From the NCBI RefSeq assembly GCF_036373705.1, contig NC_089856.1, positions 14,290,501-14,354,500 on the forward strand: a stretch of 64,000 nucleotides of DNA. The letters are read 5' to 3'. This document shows, piece by piece, positions 11,801 to 25,050 of the stretch. The number at the start of each line of letters is the position of its first letter. Position 1 is the stretch's first letter. Made by a program: the position numbers and the translations under genes. Source of the DNA: Amia ocellicauda (taxonomy: Eukaryota; Chordata; Actinopteri; Amiiformes; Amiidae). Below the pieces are notes generated by a model. The model was not told the DNA's origin. It saw only the letters and a list, made by a program, of their open reading frames with translations, and searched no databases.

Positions 11801-13919
11801 AAATAATAAAATACCAAAAAAACAACATACAACGTGTTTATAGCCTAAAACAAAACAAATCGCCAAGTGAATGAACTCGTCCTGAGCCGCGGCGTGCTGT
11901 GCCGTACGTGCTCTTCAACAGGGGGTGCGTCAAACCTTCACACTTTTACAAACCGATAGATATCACTTAAAATCAGGTAAGACGTCAGAAAGGTGTTCAT
12001 TGTATAAACAAGACGCATAACATCCCTCAGTTGTTGATACTTCAAAATAACCCCGTAATTGCATTGATTTCAAACTGTTTTCGGTGCTGGTGAATTGAAA
12101 CCGGCGATAACAATAACATGGATAACAATGCATGGCGTTTAAGCCCCTTCATTAAAACAAGATGCTTGATCCGCGTATCTTCACAGCGAGAACAAAATAA
12201 ACTGTAGTCTTTATAAGTATTAAACGTACTTACAATTTACAGACAAGGTACCTATTGAAGTTTTCAAGAAAATGTGTTTCACGATATCAGTGATTAGCAG
12301 GAAACTGAAACCAACTCCTGCATTAAAATGACTGAACGTGATACACCTTCTTTGACATGAACACATTATTGATATGTCTGATTTAGCCATGTCGGTTTGT
12401 AAAAAATGTAAGGGTATCAAGATCAGGCCCGGCGCTGGGGGTGGGGGCAAAATGGGGTAATGCCTCCTCTGTTGGATTATTGTGCCCCCTCACATTTTAT
12501 TTTGATCAGGTTATTAACTGTCCATGTAGAAATGTCTTACGGTAATGTGCATTCTTGTTACAAAACTGACGTGATTTTATGTAGGATTTACATTGCATTA
12601 TGGTTACGACAGTATGTATATATTAATACAGCGTGTATGTACGTGTAACACCGGGGAGACATGATTCATAAAGTACTATATATATATATATATATGTTTT
12701 TTTTGTGCTTTTTAATGGTTTTAATGGTTTAATGTAGGTAAGGAAGCTGGTAAATATGTGAAATAAGGTTAAAAATAAATAAGTAAATGAACGGTAATTA
12801 ATTAATGAACGTAAACCATATTTGTGATTTAATGTACACTCTTAACACTATACACTATAACTATACTAACAAGCTGTAAACTCAGAACCCCTTTCATTCT
12901 CCTGGAAAAGGTGGCGTGGGAGCCTACTGGGGGTAAAACATTGCCTGTTGTTGCCACTGCGGTATTTGTATGTACTTTGAACCCCTTTCCGTTTTTTTGG
13001 TTTTTTTTTTTTGGGGGGGGAGATGTTCGGAAATTCTAAGCATTGTAATCTATTGGAAACGTTCTTATTTTTTTTTTAACAATTAGTGTGCGACACCCCC
13101 CTCGACTAGCCCCCCCTCACCGCCATGCGTAGGCAACCCTACCCCTGTCCCCCAATTAAAGAGGTCAAACTCGGCATATGCTGTTACTGCTGCTACTGGT
13201 CTAGAATTCCTGCTCCTGCTGGCATTGAGAAAGCATTGCTTCTCCAGCTACTCCGTGTTGCAACCATAGTGCGGCTGCCCCACTGTTTGTGTGCAATACC
13301 TCCCTTCTGCCAGCAGGTGCCAGTATTGTTCAAACAATCAGTATCATCCTTTCCCTTTCGCTGTCATCACTCTGTCACTCTCACTCATTATCAACCTCTC
13401 TCTCTCTCTGCAGTGGACAGGGTACCCTGATGTCCTGGGGATGCAGTTTAACTGGGATGGTTTCTTCAAGCAGGTGGGCTCTGCTCTGATTGGCAGCAGT
13501 CCAGAGTTTGACCTGGCGCTGTACTCTCTGTGCTACATCGCCCGGCCCGGCAAACAGTGAGCATCTGTGTGTCTGTCTGCCTATCTGACTATCTGTCTGC
13601 CCAGTCTGTGTGTCTGTCTGTCTGTCTGTGTCTGTGCATCTCTCTGTGCCTATCAGTGCATCTGTCTGTATGTGTGTGTGTCTGACTGTGTTTTCTGTGG
13701 TGTGTATTATGGTTTACTGTACTGTACCTCCCAATCTCTCTCTCCTTGTCCCACTCAATTCAGTTCCAAGGTTGCTTTATTATGACTCTCTCTCTTTCTC
13801 CCAGGTGTCGTCTCAGTCTGGGCGGGAAGCAACTGGCCATCCAGACCTACACTTGGGACAAGAGCACCTACGGAGATGGCAAGAAATACATTGCCTCTGC
13901 ATACCCTGTCTCGCCTTGA
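7696..13919 (+). CDS. endou: Poly(U)-specific endoribonuclease (EndoU / placental protein 11), complete, nine coding exons
   Basis: Exons: 7696-7753, 8388-8510, 8833-8952, 9042-9210, 9450-9652, 9810-9923, 10215-10321, 13414-13556, 13805-13919. Phases join to 1152 nt (383 aa). Residues 1-17 form a signal peptide ([17 protein letters not shown]). Two somatomedin-B domains follow (about 25-59 and 65-99), each with eight Cys including the CC pair ([16 protein letters not shown]). The XendoU domain fills about 115-383. Predicted catalytic residues are His259 (EHVF), His274 (GFHNW) and Lys317 (GFFKQVG). The motifs IGSSPEF, ALYSLC and [10 protein letters not shown] are strongly conserved with human ENDOU (410 aa). 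The family is a secreted, Mn-dependent endonuclease cutting after uridines. Start chosen for the signal peptide and nearby TATA box. Intron 7 (3.1 kb) is swollen by two DNA transposons; the other introns are under 0.65 kb. Confidence 0.96.
8060..8386 (+). repeat. Degenerate tandem repeat in endou intron 1
   Basis: About ten imperfect copies of a roughly 30-bp unit built from GTGTGTCAGTATGGTGCAGT run up to the acceptor of exon 2. The open frames through it (repeated Val-Ser-Met-Val) are not coding. Confidence 0.7.
10140..10214 (+). repeat. CTGT/CTGC tetranucleotide array forming the endou exon 7 acceptor
   Basis: A (CTGT)n-(CTGC)n run continues directly into CTGCAG|GGGAG, so the polypyrimidine tract and the AG of this acceptor are part of the microsatellite. 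Confidence 0.8.
10331..10473 (+). repeat. (CTA/CTG) triplet-rich tract in endou intron 7, left part
   Basis: An imperfect ACT/GCT triplet tract. The same pattern resumes at about 10893-10955 and 13181-13200, on the far sides of two inserted elements, so one original tract has been split twice. Confidence 0.75.
10474..10892. mobile_element. Non-autonomous DNA transposon (MITE-like), 0.4 kb, in endou intron 7
   Basis: The ends are inverted repeats: CATATGCAGTGCTTAATTTG on the left, and on the right CATATGTAGTGCTTAAGTTG when reverse-complemented (18 of 20 match). GCCGGA also occurs just inside both ends. No transposase is encoded. The interior (10600-10760) is a C-rich tandem repeat around TTTTTTGACYGTC. 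The target duplication is not clear because the terminal CATATG is itself a palindrome. Confidence 0.6.
10956..13180. mobile_element. hAT-like DNA element, 2.2 kb, in endou intron 7
   Basis: An 8-bp direct repeat CTGTTACT flanks it (10948-10955 and 13181-13188). Just inside are imperfect inverted ends, CATGGGCAGAGTTTG and (reverse-complemented) CATATGCCGAGTTTG, matching at 12 of 15 bases. An 8-bp duplication with CA...TG ends is the hAT signature. I find no convincing transposase, so this is a non-autonomous or decayed copy. The repeat sits in triplet-rich DNA, so the duplication could in part be chance. Confidence 0.5.
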
Positions 13920-14196
13920 GCACCCCCTGAGCACCTTGGGCATTCTGTCGGACTCCCCCTGAACACTCTGTCTCCCCCAGCACACTCTCAATGCACACTC
14001 TTTCTGTCTCACTCATTCCCAAAATCCCTCCCTCACACCCTTCCTCTCTCTCTCTCTCTCTCTCCCCCTCTCAATTCACAGTTTCTCTCTCTCTCTCCCC
14101 CTCTCAGTTCACAGTTTCTCTCTCTCTCTCTCTTGCCCAGCCCGGATAAGCAAGTATTTTCTCTAAGTTAATGTAAAAAACAAACAAACAAAAAAT

Positions 14197-14202
14197 AATA
14201 AA
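14197..14202 (+). promoter_or_regulatory. Probable endou polyadenylation signal (AATAAA)
   Basis: First AATAAA after the endou stop (278 bp downstream), preceded by CT-rich 3' UTR and followed by a T-containing region. Confidence 0.55.
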
Positions 14203-14552
14203 GAGTTCAATTCACTGGACAAAGAATTGATGGTTTATACCATGCTACACCACACTAACTTTGACCATATATTACCACGTTTTTACTATGCTACACGACA
14301 CTGCATTTTTTTAACCATATTTGTACCATGATAAACAATACTTAACCACTAATTTACCATGCTTCACCACACTATGCCTCACTATAGTCTTGTAGGGGAC
14401 AGAAATGTCACTGCCTCATATTGGGCCCATGGTCCCATAGGAAATTTCTTGTTCCCTTATGATACACTGTGTCTTTGCCTTATTGGACTGCATATTAGAG
14501 GGTTTTTGAAAAAATGCTTAATTACTCTTGGGGCTATTTTCATTGTATGACC

Positions 14553-14605
<53 letters not shown>
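14553..14605. repeat. (AAT)n microsatellite
   Basis: About 17 AAT units in AT-rich DNA downstream of endou. Confidence 0.95.
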
Positions 14606-14607
<2 letters not shown>

Positions 14608-14924
14608 GCCTACTTACATATACTTATACTAACTGACATACTAACATGAACATGTACACACCTGCTAATAGAGCTACTAATCTACTTTATTTTACACACT
14701 TTTCCCGATGGACACGACTCCGAAACGAAACTCTGTAGCACTACTACTATTTTAATTGCAAAAGTAACTGTCACGTGCAGACAGGAGTATCTTCAGATTA
14801 TTTACATTGCAATTTATTTACATAATTATTCATGTATTTGTTTGGTTCATTTACTTTAGTCTGAGCTATCGACAGAGAGAGAGTGAGAGAGAGACCAACA
14901 GTAATGTACTGGTAGATTTAGAGG

Positions 14925-15190
14925 CGGGCGAGAATAATCGATTATCTCAGGGTGCCCCCCCCCCGTCCTCGCGCCCGCTGCTTTAAGCCCAATCCATCGC
15001 GCGCTCAATGGGCCCTGAAATCGCCGTTTATGTGTCTCGAGCGGCGGGACAATGGTGACACGGACCCCCGCCGCGTGACCAACGGCACTTCTGCGCAGAC
15101 AGAGAGGGGCTGAGTGCGGGGGCGAGCGTGTGTGCGTTCCTGTAATGGGGGCGCCGTTAGAGACAGAAAACACCCCACACTAATTCGCAT
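14925..15190. promoter_or_regulatory. GC/CpG-rich island, candidate regulatory element
   Basis: A block of non-repetitive, CpG-rich DNA in AT-rich surroundings. It contains ATCGATTA, a SOX-type ACAATGG (15049-15055) and several CCGCCG/CGCG clusters. No exon or splice signals are convincing. It could be a CpG-island promoter or a conserved enhancer; conservation cannot be tested here. Confidence 0.3.
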
Positions 15191-15834
15191 CAGCTGGCTC
15201 GATCAACAGTATTTATGTCCCCGCTGGGGTAAGAGGGGGGGGGGGATGACTAAAGGGATCAAGTTGGGTCTCCCGACTGAACCAGCGAGTCACGCGCCTC
15301 CTCTTCTGCAGAGATTACCCCCCCCACCCCGCTCTCTCTGTATCTGTCCGTCTGATCTTGTTTTGAAACACAAATCTCCACAAGTACACAGATCATCAGG
15401 AGCACAGAAGAGTGGATGAGATATAGTGATAAAGATATGGATGCACGTTTTACCATTGAAACAAACACAGCCCCAGCTGCCCCTACATACACACTGCATA
15501 GCCTACTATTCCCAGCGTGAGTAAATCGTCAAAGGAAAGATTTTAGGGAGCTGCCTACACGATTCAATGTTTTAAAGTATGTTTTTATAACAGATTTGTA
15601 CAAAAAACAACAAACAAACAAAAACTGCTTTGTGTGTGTGTGATATTATTAGTTTAAAAGCCGAAATGGTCAATTCAATTTAAAAAAAAAAGAAGAAGAA
15701 GAAAATAAAGCTTTCAATTGTTCCTAGGGGTCCCGTTAGACTTGGATAATCAAATTACAGCGTATAGCCCCAAACCCCTTCTCTCCAATCCCTTTACCGC
15801 TCCCCAAATCTTCCTCCACCTGATTTCGTTTTAA

Positions 15835-16110
15835 TGACATTATACTCCGCTCTCTCGCTGTGTCATGCTAATAGCCGGGGGCTGGCCCAGCTGCCGGAGT
15901 CACACCAGAGCCGCTTAATGGACGTGCGAGCTGGGCGAGACAATGGGGCGGCGGGGCGGGTAGGCCCGGGGACGGACGAGCCAATCAGCGGGGCCCTCGG
16001 GCGGCGGGAAGGGGGGTAAGCCTCGGAATGGGAGTTCGTTTTGCCCCGAAGGAGCGGCTCCGTCAATGGGGTTGAGAACACAGGCCGAGTCGATGGGATC
16101 CAAGTCCCGC
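15835..16110. promoter_or_regulatory. GC/CpG-rich island with SOX and CCAAT motifs, candidate regulatory element
   Basis: CpG-dense unique sequence with ACAATGG (15940-15946), CCAATCAG (about 15980) and CTTAATGGAC. It lies about 8 kb upstream of the predicted neurod4 first exon. Either a promoter of an unannotated transcript or an enhancer. Confidence 0.3.
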
Positions 16111-18727
16111 CCCTCTACTCCTCATATGCTCTACGCTGGGAAAAAGATGACGAGGGACCATGAAACTCGAGGCAACTTGATTCTTTTTTTTTTTTTTTCG
16201 TTTTCCTTTTCTCTCTCCCCCTTTGCTTCCCCCTCTCTTCCCAGTACAAACACCGCCACATTTATCGCCTAAGCTCTTAATGTTACTACTCTAAAAAAAT
16301 ACCATGAAATCCCAAACCCCCGGGGGGAGACTGAGGGGACGGCGTAGAGACTTGCCTTAAAATGGTCTCTTTTTTTCTTCTTCTTTTGACGCGTAAGATG
16401 TGCGTCTCTCTCTGTTTCTTTTGCTTTTGTTAACCGGTTCGTGAGATATGATTAAAAAGGGAAAAACGGATTTAGTGTCCCCTCACCTGCCGTTTTCCAA
16501 CAACCAACTCCAGTCCCTCCCGTCATTCAGTCACTGCACAATAAGCGCCTTCATCGGCCCTTATAATTTAAAAAAATAAGCAGTAAAAAAGTAGTGCATG
16601 ATGTGACCTTGCTCTGTTGGTATTATACGCTGTTTAGTTTAAAACAGACCCTAGTAATAATATCATACATTAATGAGACAACTACAGAAACTCTTTAGTG
16701 ACTTATTTTTTATAATTTGTTAATGTCACACAAGCGTTGTGGTGTTTTGTAGAAACTAATAGCCGCAGAAGCTGGTTAACCTGGTACCTGTAAACGACTT
16801 AACGCCACATAATCTGTTTTTATTATTATTGATCTCACACTGTACTCCAGTTGGTCCTGTTTCTTAAACTGGTCTTAAGGTTACATTTAGGTTCTTCATA
16901 AAGTGTCATTTTGAGTAATTTAACTATTAACTATTTTCCAGAAAACCATAGTTTACTTATCAAGGGTTAGATATTGGTCTGGGTTAGAGTCCCCAGTTAA
17001 TTTAAGTTTTTGTTTAAATTGGGATTGCTTTCAATATAAAATAAAAAATCAGTTAACTGAACCGGGTGCAGATTTGCATGAGCCTTGCTTGACATTTTGA
17101 TGTTGCCAAGGGGTGGAGTTCAGAATGGGTAGGGCAACTTGCTGGTAAATTGTGAATATAGAAATCGATAAGATAGTTTAGAAAACAAAAATAAATTCAA
17201 TACAATTCCTTAGGTTTTTGCTGCCCTGGTTAGATTTTGAGTTGTATACAAATACAAATGAGAACAAAATATTTCCATCGCTGCAGTGAAGCTGGCTTGT
17301 GCATCTGTCAGAAGTCAGAGAGTGTCCTCGTGTCCTCTGTCCCCTCACCCCCCAGTACACACCCCTTTCCGCCTCCCTGTCACTACCACTAAGGGATTAA
17401 TTTGTTTAATTTGCATTTTCATTTACGGAAAAATAACTGCCTAATTGAAAAATGTCAGGGTGTGTGTGTGTGTGTGTGAGAGAGAAAGAGAGATAGTGTG
17501 TGTGTGTGTGTGAGAGAGAGAGTTTATTTGTGTGTGAATGTGTGTTTGTGTTTGTGAGTTTATGTGTGTGTGTGTTGTGTGTTTGTGTGTGAGTGTTTCT
17601 GTGTGTACATGTTTGGGAGAGAGAACACAGGTACTGGTTTAAAAAAAGTTTTATTACTGAGAAAGAGACTGGGAAGAATAGAGGGAGGGAGGGATGGAGA
17701 GAGGGAGGGTAGTAATTATAATCATTAGATGTTGTGTGTGAGCGGGGTGCAGATTATAGCTGCTGATGAGGGACTGGGTGTGCTCTGTTCAGCGCCTCTC
17801 TCTCTGCTGTCTCCCTGGGGGAATAGCTGGCTCTCCTAGGACAGCCTGCCTGACAGATGGAGTCCCCCCCACCTTGGTCCAGTCTAACGGAAAATAGAGT
17901 ACAGCTCTGAGAGTTTGGGGAAGAGGAGGGGAGAAGTAAAGAACTGTAGAACTGACTGACTGACACACTGTGTGACTGACTGACACTGACTGACTGACTG
18001 ACTGACACACTTAACTGACCACCACACTCCCTTCACTTCTTTGTCTTTCCCCCGATATCTAGCACACCATCTCTCTGCCCTCCCTTTCGCTCTTTCTCTC
18101 TCCCTAAATCTCACTGGATTGGTGCCCTGGGACCCTCTTCTCTTCCCTCTCTCTCTCTCTCCTCGTTTCACTTTCTCTCTCTCTCCCCCAGTCTCAGTAG
18201 AGAGATGTCTTGGGACCCCCCCTCCCCTGGAGAGCTCTGCTGTTTTCAGCTCCATTTAGCAACAAACTGATTGTCAAACCTGGGCCCTCTTTTCCTGCAG
18301 GGACCTCCCCGGCCTCTTGGCTCCACGCTCAGTCCTTTACTTGGGTTCACGTGTAGCGGATTATTTTGCATTTATATGATTTGTTCTTGTTTTTTTTTTT
18401 TTTTTGTCTTTTCACTGTGGTTTGCTGATTGTTGCCCTTAACTAGTTAAAACTACTTCTCTAAATAATGTACATTGTGAAACCGCCCCAGAGATGTTTTC
18501 CCAGAAAAGAAGAAATGAAGGTGTAGGTGTACAGAGAGATACAGTGTGCTGTACTGTACTGTGTCTCTCCAGGAGCAGGGCTGGAGACCCGGCTGGACTG
18601 TACTGTAGGTCTCTCCCTCCCTCTCTCTCATCTCTGCCTCACTTGATCTCTGTCCATCTCTCGTGGTCTCTGATCTCAAACTGCTTATTTCAGTGAGCTA
18701 CATTTAAATCTTTCTATCTATCACATA
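16111..18727. other. Intergenic DNA without recognised gene
   Basis: AT-rich, mostly unique DNA (16.3-17.45 kb), then GT/GA low complexity (17.46-17.72 kb), an ACTGACTG tandem run (17.94-18.01 kb), CT-rich tracts (18.05-18.2 kb) and a poly-T (18.39 kb). No exon identified. Confidence 0.5.
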
Positions 18728-20338
18728 CACTACCGTTCAAAAGTTTGGGGTCACTTAGAAATGTCCTTGTTTTTGAAAGAAAAGCAAATTTTTCGTCCAT
18801 TTAAATAACATCAAATTGATCAGAAATACAGTGTAGATATTGTTAATGTTGTAAATCACTATTGTAGCTGGAATCGTCTGATTTGTAATGGAATATCTAC
18901 ATAGGCGTACAGAGGCCCATTATCAGCAACCATCAGTCCTGTATTCCAATGGCACGTTGTGTTTGCTAATCCAAGTATATAATTTTAAAAGGCTAATTGA
19001 TCATTAGAAAACCCTTTTGTAATTATGTTAGCACAGCTGAAAACTGTTGTGCTGATTAAAGAAGCAATAAAACTGGCCTTTAGACTAGTTGAGTATCTGG
19101 AGCATCAGCAATTGTGGGTTCGATTACAGGCTCAAAATGACCAGAAACAAATTACTTTCTCTGAAACTCGTCAGTCTATTCTTGTTCTGAGAAATGAAGG
19201 CTATTCCATGCAGGAAATTGCCAAGAAACTGAAGATCTCTTACAACGCTGTGTACTACTCCCTTTTTACAGCGCAAACTGGCTCTAACCAGAATAGAAAG
19301 AGGAGTGGGAGGCCTTGGTGCACAACTGTGCAAGAGGACAAATAGTTTGAGAAGTGTCTAGTTTGAGAAACAGACGCCTCACAGGTCCTAAACTGGCAGC
19401 TTCATTAAATAGTACCTGCAAAACACCAGTCTCAACATCAACAGTGAAGAGGCAACTCCAGGATGCTGGCCTTCTAGGCAGAACTGCTAAGAAAAAGCCA
19501 TATCTCAGACTGGCCAATAAAAAAAAGATTAAGATGGGCAAAATAACACAGACAATGGACAGAGGAAGATTGGAAAAAAGTGTTATGGACAGACGAATCT
19601 AAGTTTGAGGTGTTCAGATCACAAAGAAGAACATTTGTGAGACACAGACCAAATGAAAAGATGCCGGAGGAGTGCTTGATGCCATCTGTCAAGCATGGTG
19701 GAGGCAATGTGATGGTCTGGAGGTGCTTTGGTGGTGGTAAAGTGGGAGATTTGTACAGGATAAAAGTGATCTTGAAGAAGGAAGGCTATCACTCCATTTT
19801 GCAACGCCATGTCATACCCTGTGGATGGCGCTTGATTGGAGCCAATGTCCTCCTACAACAGGACAATGACTCAAAGCACAGCTCCAAACTATGCAAGAAC
19901 TATTTAGGGAAGAAGCAGTCAGCTCGTATTCTGTCTATAATGGAGTGGCCAGCACAGTCACCGGATCTCAACCCTATTGAGCTGTTGTGGGAGCAGCTTG
20001 ACCGTATGGTACGTAAGAAGTGCCCATCAAGCCAATCCAACTTGTGGGAGGTGCTTCAGGAAGCATGGGGTGAAATCTCTTCAGATTACCTCAACAAATT
20101 GACAACTAGAATGACAAAGGTCTGCAAGGCTGTAATTGCTGCAAATGGAGGATTCTTTGATAAAAGCAAAGTTTGAAGGACACAATTATTATTTCAATTA
20201 AAAATCATTATTTCTAACCTTGTCAATGACTATATTTCCTATTAATTTTGCTATATTTCCTATTCAAACTCATTTCAGGTATATTTTCATGGAAAACAAG
20301 GACATTTCTAAGTGACCCCAGACTTTTGAACAGTAGTG
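18728..20338 (+). mobile_element. Tc1-like DNA transposon, DD38E type, 1611 bp, complete ends
   Basis: The terminal inverted repeats (about 47 bp) begin CACTACCGTTCAAAAGT and (reverse-complemented right end) CACTACTGTTCAAAAGT, followed by TGGGGTCACTTAGAAATG in both. TA dinucleotides flank them (18726-18727 and 20339-20340), the mariner/Tc1 target duplication. The internal transposase is frameshifted. Elements with these ends are widespread in fishes and lampreys. The copy looks moderately young because both ends are well preserved. Confidence 0.93.
19025..20176 (+). pseudogene. Tc1-like transposase (DD38E), disrupted
   Basis: Three open pieces in two frames: 19025-19345 (DNA-binding helix-turn-helix: ETRQSILVLRNEGYSMQEIA), about 19354-19602 (second HTH, SSLRNRRLTGPKLAASLN), and 19580-20176 (catalytic core). 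A TAG at 19343 and two frame changes break it. The catalytic set is visible: Asp in LWTDESKFEVF, Asp in QQDNDSKH and Glu in [13 protein letters not shown]. Thirty-eight residues separate the second Asp from the Glu, against 34 in classical Tc1; this spacing defines the DD38E (Intruder) group. Product would cut and paste DNA at TA sites; not functional here. Confidence 0.9.
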
Positions 20339-22491
<2,153 letters not shown>

Positions 22492-22689
22492 AGTAACTAC
22501 TTGGACCAGTTGAAAATGTACTTTTGTAATAGTTGTCAGCTGCATTAATTTACACTGCATGCATTCATCTCTCGGACAGTGCAACGGGTCAAAATAAAAA
22601 GAAAGAAAGAAGGGATAGGGCTGATATTGGGGATGGGGAGATAGTAACCGTTACATTGGTCACTGCAACCCCCCCTCTTCCCTCCATTC

Positions 22690-22890
22690 CTGGCAGTGGG
22701 CTCCCGCCAGAGCGCAGGGCAGTATGAGTGAGTGAGTGCGGCGGCGGGCGCACAGATGTGAGCCTCACGGACGGACAATGGGATTAGCGCGGGGCACGTG
22801 CTGCCCACAAGCCAGGCCCTCAATAGCGGCGCTGCGGCGCACAATGGAGCCACGTCTGCGCTGCAGGACTCACGACGCTGAGAGAGAAAT
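22690..22890 (+). promoter_or_regulatory. Candidate neurod4-proximal enhancer: GC-rich island with E-boxes and paired SOX sites
   Basis: About 1.3 kb upstream of the predicted neurod4 first exon. It contains CAGATG (22753-22758, neurogenin/NeuroD-type E-box), ACAATGG at 22775-22781 and again at 22841-22847, GGATTAGC (Otx/homeodomain type) and CACGTG near 22796. Unique CpG-rich sequence in AT-rich surroundings. The motif mix suits a proneural gene, but single motifs of this length occur by chance; the cluster is the argument. Confidence 0.35.
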
Positions 22891-22899
22891 CCCATATGT

Positions 22900-24170
22900 T
22901 GCGTTTGTTCTGCCTCGGCATTCGCTCACAACCTGGGGGGGTGAAAAATAATGAATGGGGCTGTGGGTCAAGGGGCGGGGGGTATCTGTTGACCGTGAGT
23001 TACACAAACAAAGTGTTCGGTTTGCTGTACTTCGCACTCAAAATGCATGTGTTCAAATGAAGTTAAAAACATTTTTGAATGAATGCTGTGTTTGCGAGAA
23101 CCATTTCTTTTAATTGGCTTAATTTAAATAAGTATAAATTCTTCATAATAATCTGTTGCACGGAAATAATAATTGTTCATTATATATAGAGATAATTGTC
23201 CAGTGCATTGGAACTGCAGCATGTAAGCAACTAGAAAAAGAGAGAAGGATGCGCTGCGGCCAGGCGTTGCAGGAGCGAGACTCCGCGGACACACCTGTTC
23301 CGCAGGCTGGCGACGACTTGTTGCAGGACCGCTGCACGCTTCTCTCCTCCTTCGATCAATAGGCTAATAACTATCCCGGGAAAACGGAGCTGTGCAAGCA
23401 AGCTTTGCGCAATTGTTTTCAAGCGCGTGTGTTTGTGTCTTAGTGTATGCGCGCGCTCGTGCATTGGTGTATTTATGGTTATGTGTGGTTATGTGAATAG
23501 TTCAACGGCACCTATAAGCTCGCACTTATAAGTCATTGGAGTGAAACCGAATGAATGAAAGCAGCTCGTGCAGGCATGATTTCCCGTCGTTTAATCCCGG
23601 AGCAGTCTTGTGCAGCTCGTAGAGTGAAAAAACCCCACAAAGGGAATAATGATTTAATATACACACGCACACACACAGCGGGGGATGCCGAGTGGTCGTG
23701 TGAATGGCGTATTGGGGCGGAAGGGGTCTGTTTTTTTCCTACTGCTCACAGGACTGACTGACACGAGAGTGTTGGGGGTGCTGTCACGGAAGCACACAGT
23801 CAGACATAACGTTCAGACTATGTATACCTAAATAGTCTCAGTTTTGAAATATGCGAGCATATTTGTGTAGTTTATGTGTACATTAGCAATTTTACTAACA
23901 TAGCAAGGACCAGTAAACACGTAACAAAATTCAGTTTATGGTCTTGAAAGGATGGCTTGTTTGGAACTTAAAGACGTATTAGATAACTAGATAAAATATC
24001 TACTTTTGCCGCCTCTCATGCACACTCTCTCATGCAGGTAGGTGTGCAGTCCAGTTAGCCGCGAGGCAGTTTGCTCATTCACACTTTGACCACGAGCCCT
24101 GCCACGGGCGATTAACATCAGAGTGAGATGGAGGGATGGAAGGAGAGGTGTGTGGGGTGGAGGGGAAGGG
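22900..24170. other. Intergenic DNA before neurod4 exon 1
   Basis: Unique, moderately AT-rich DNA, CpG-richer at 23.25-23.45 kb. No repeat family or exon recognised. Probably upstream regulatory sequence of neurod4. Confidence 0.4.
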
Positions 24171-24179
24171 GGAGTAAAA

Positions 24180-24565
24180 GGGAGTAAGGGGGATAGAGTG
24201 AGTAAAGATGGGAGGGGTGGTGTCTCTGTGTGGGAGGGGCCAGTCCTCATCCTCTTTGCTAGAAAGGCAAAAACCAGAGCTCGAGCCAGCCCAATCGTGA
24301 ATGAAAGTTCCTCGCGCACGGATGGAATAGCTGTAGAAGAGCCGACTGGGGATACTTCAGGGCAGAGAAAGGGAAAAATAAGGAGAGAAATAGACGTGAA
24401 GAAGTACTTTTGGGGGGTGAAGACGGAGACAGATAGAGAGAGAAATACACAGAGACAAAAAAAAAGAAGACCGCGAGGAAATACAATTCCAACACAACTC
24501 TGAGCCTCGAGACCGGGCAGCGGCTGGGACACAAGCACGAGCGCCCTTTCCACGCCAGAAAGCAG
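24180..24565 (+). other. neurod4: Predicted non-coding first exon of neurod4
   Basis: Purine-rich, CpG-containing sequence ending in a strong donor, AAAGCAG|GTATGT (exon end 24565), on the same strand as neurod4. Vertebrate NEUROD genes have a non-coding exon 1 joined to a single coding exon, and the coding exon here starts right after an acceptor at 29116. The 5' limit is not visible; no TATA box is obvious. A nine-codon upstream ORF starts at about 24299 if transcription starts before it. An RNA read spanning 24565-29117 would settle it. Confidence 0.55.
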
Positions 24566-25002
24566 GTATGTTGTCTTCCCTCCGGAGTGACACCTGCAGG
24601 TTCAAAACAACCTCATCGGGGGCGAGAAACGGGTTACAAGTAATTGTGCGGCCGACAGTAGTGCAACGAATAAGTACCAATGGACAGCGCATACACGGTA
24701 TAATAAGTTAACATACAGCAGTATCTGCAGGTACCCGACGCGCACACACACAGAGCATTTACACAACACTGCACAGTGACTGTCCACGCAGCACCCATAC
24801 AGCCACAACCGCACTGTACAGCACTCAGATACAGAGAAGGAGATGGACGGATTACTGAGAAAGAGAGTTAGAGGTTAACGGTTTTCTGATCTTCCATCAC
24901 TTGCTGTGGTTCATTTCTAAATTCTTCGTGTTCAGCTGATTCGGAGGCGACAGGAAACACACTGAGAGGGGAATTAAGGGCTAGATGATGACCCTTTCAT
25001 CC

Positions 25003-25047
<45 letters not shown>
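25003..25047. repeat. (TTA)n microsatellite
   Basis: Fifteen TTA units in the predicted neurod4 intron. Confidence 0.95.

Positions 25048-25050
<3 letters not shown>

Noticed and set aside
24123-24503. 126-codon open frame in the predicted neurod4 exon 1
   Set aside because: Arg/Gly/Lys-rich translation of purine-rich leader sequence; NEUROD exon 1 is non-coding in known vertebrates and no homology is apparent.
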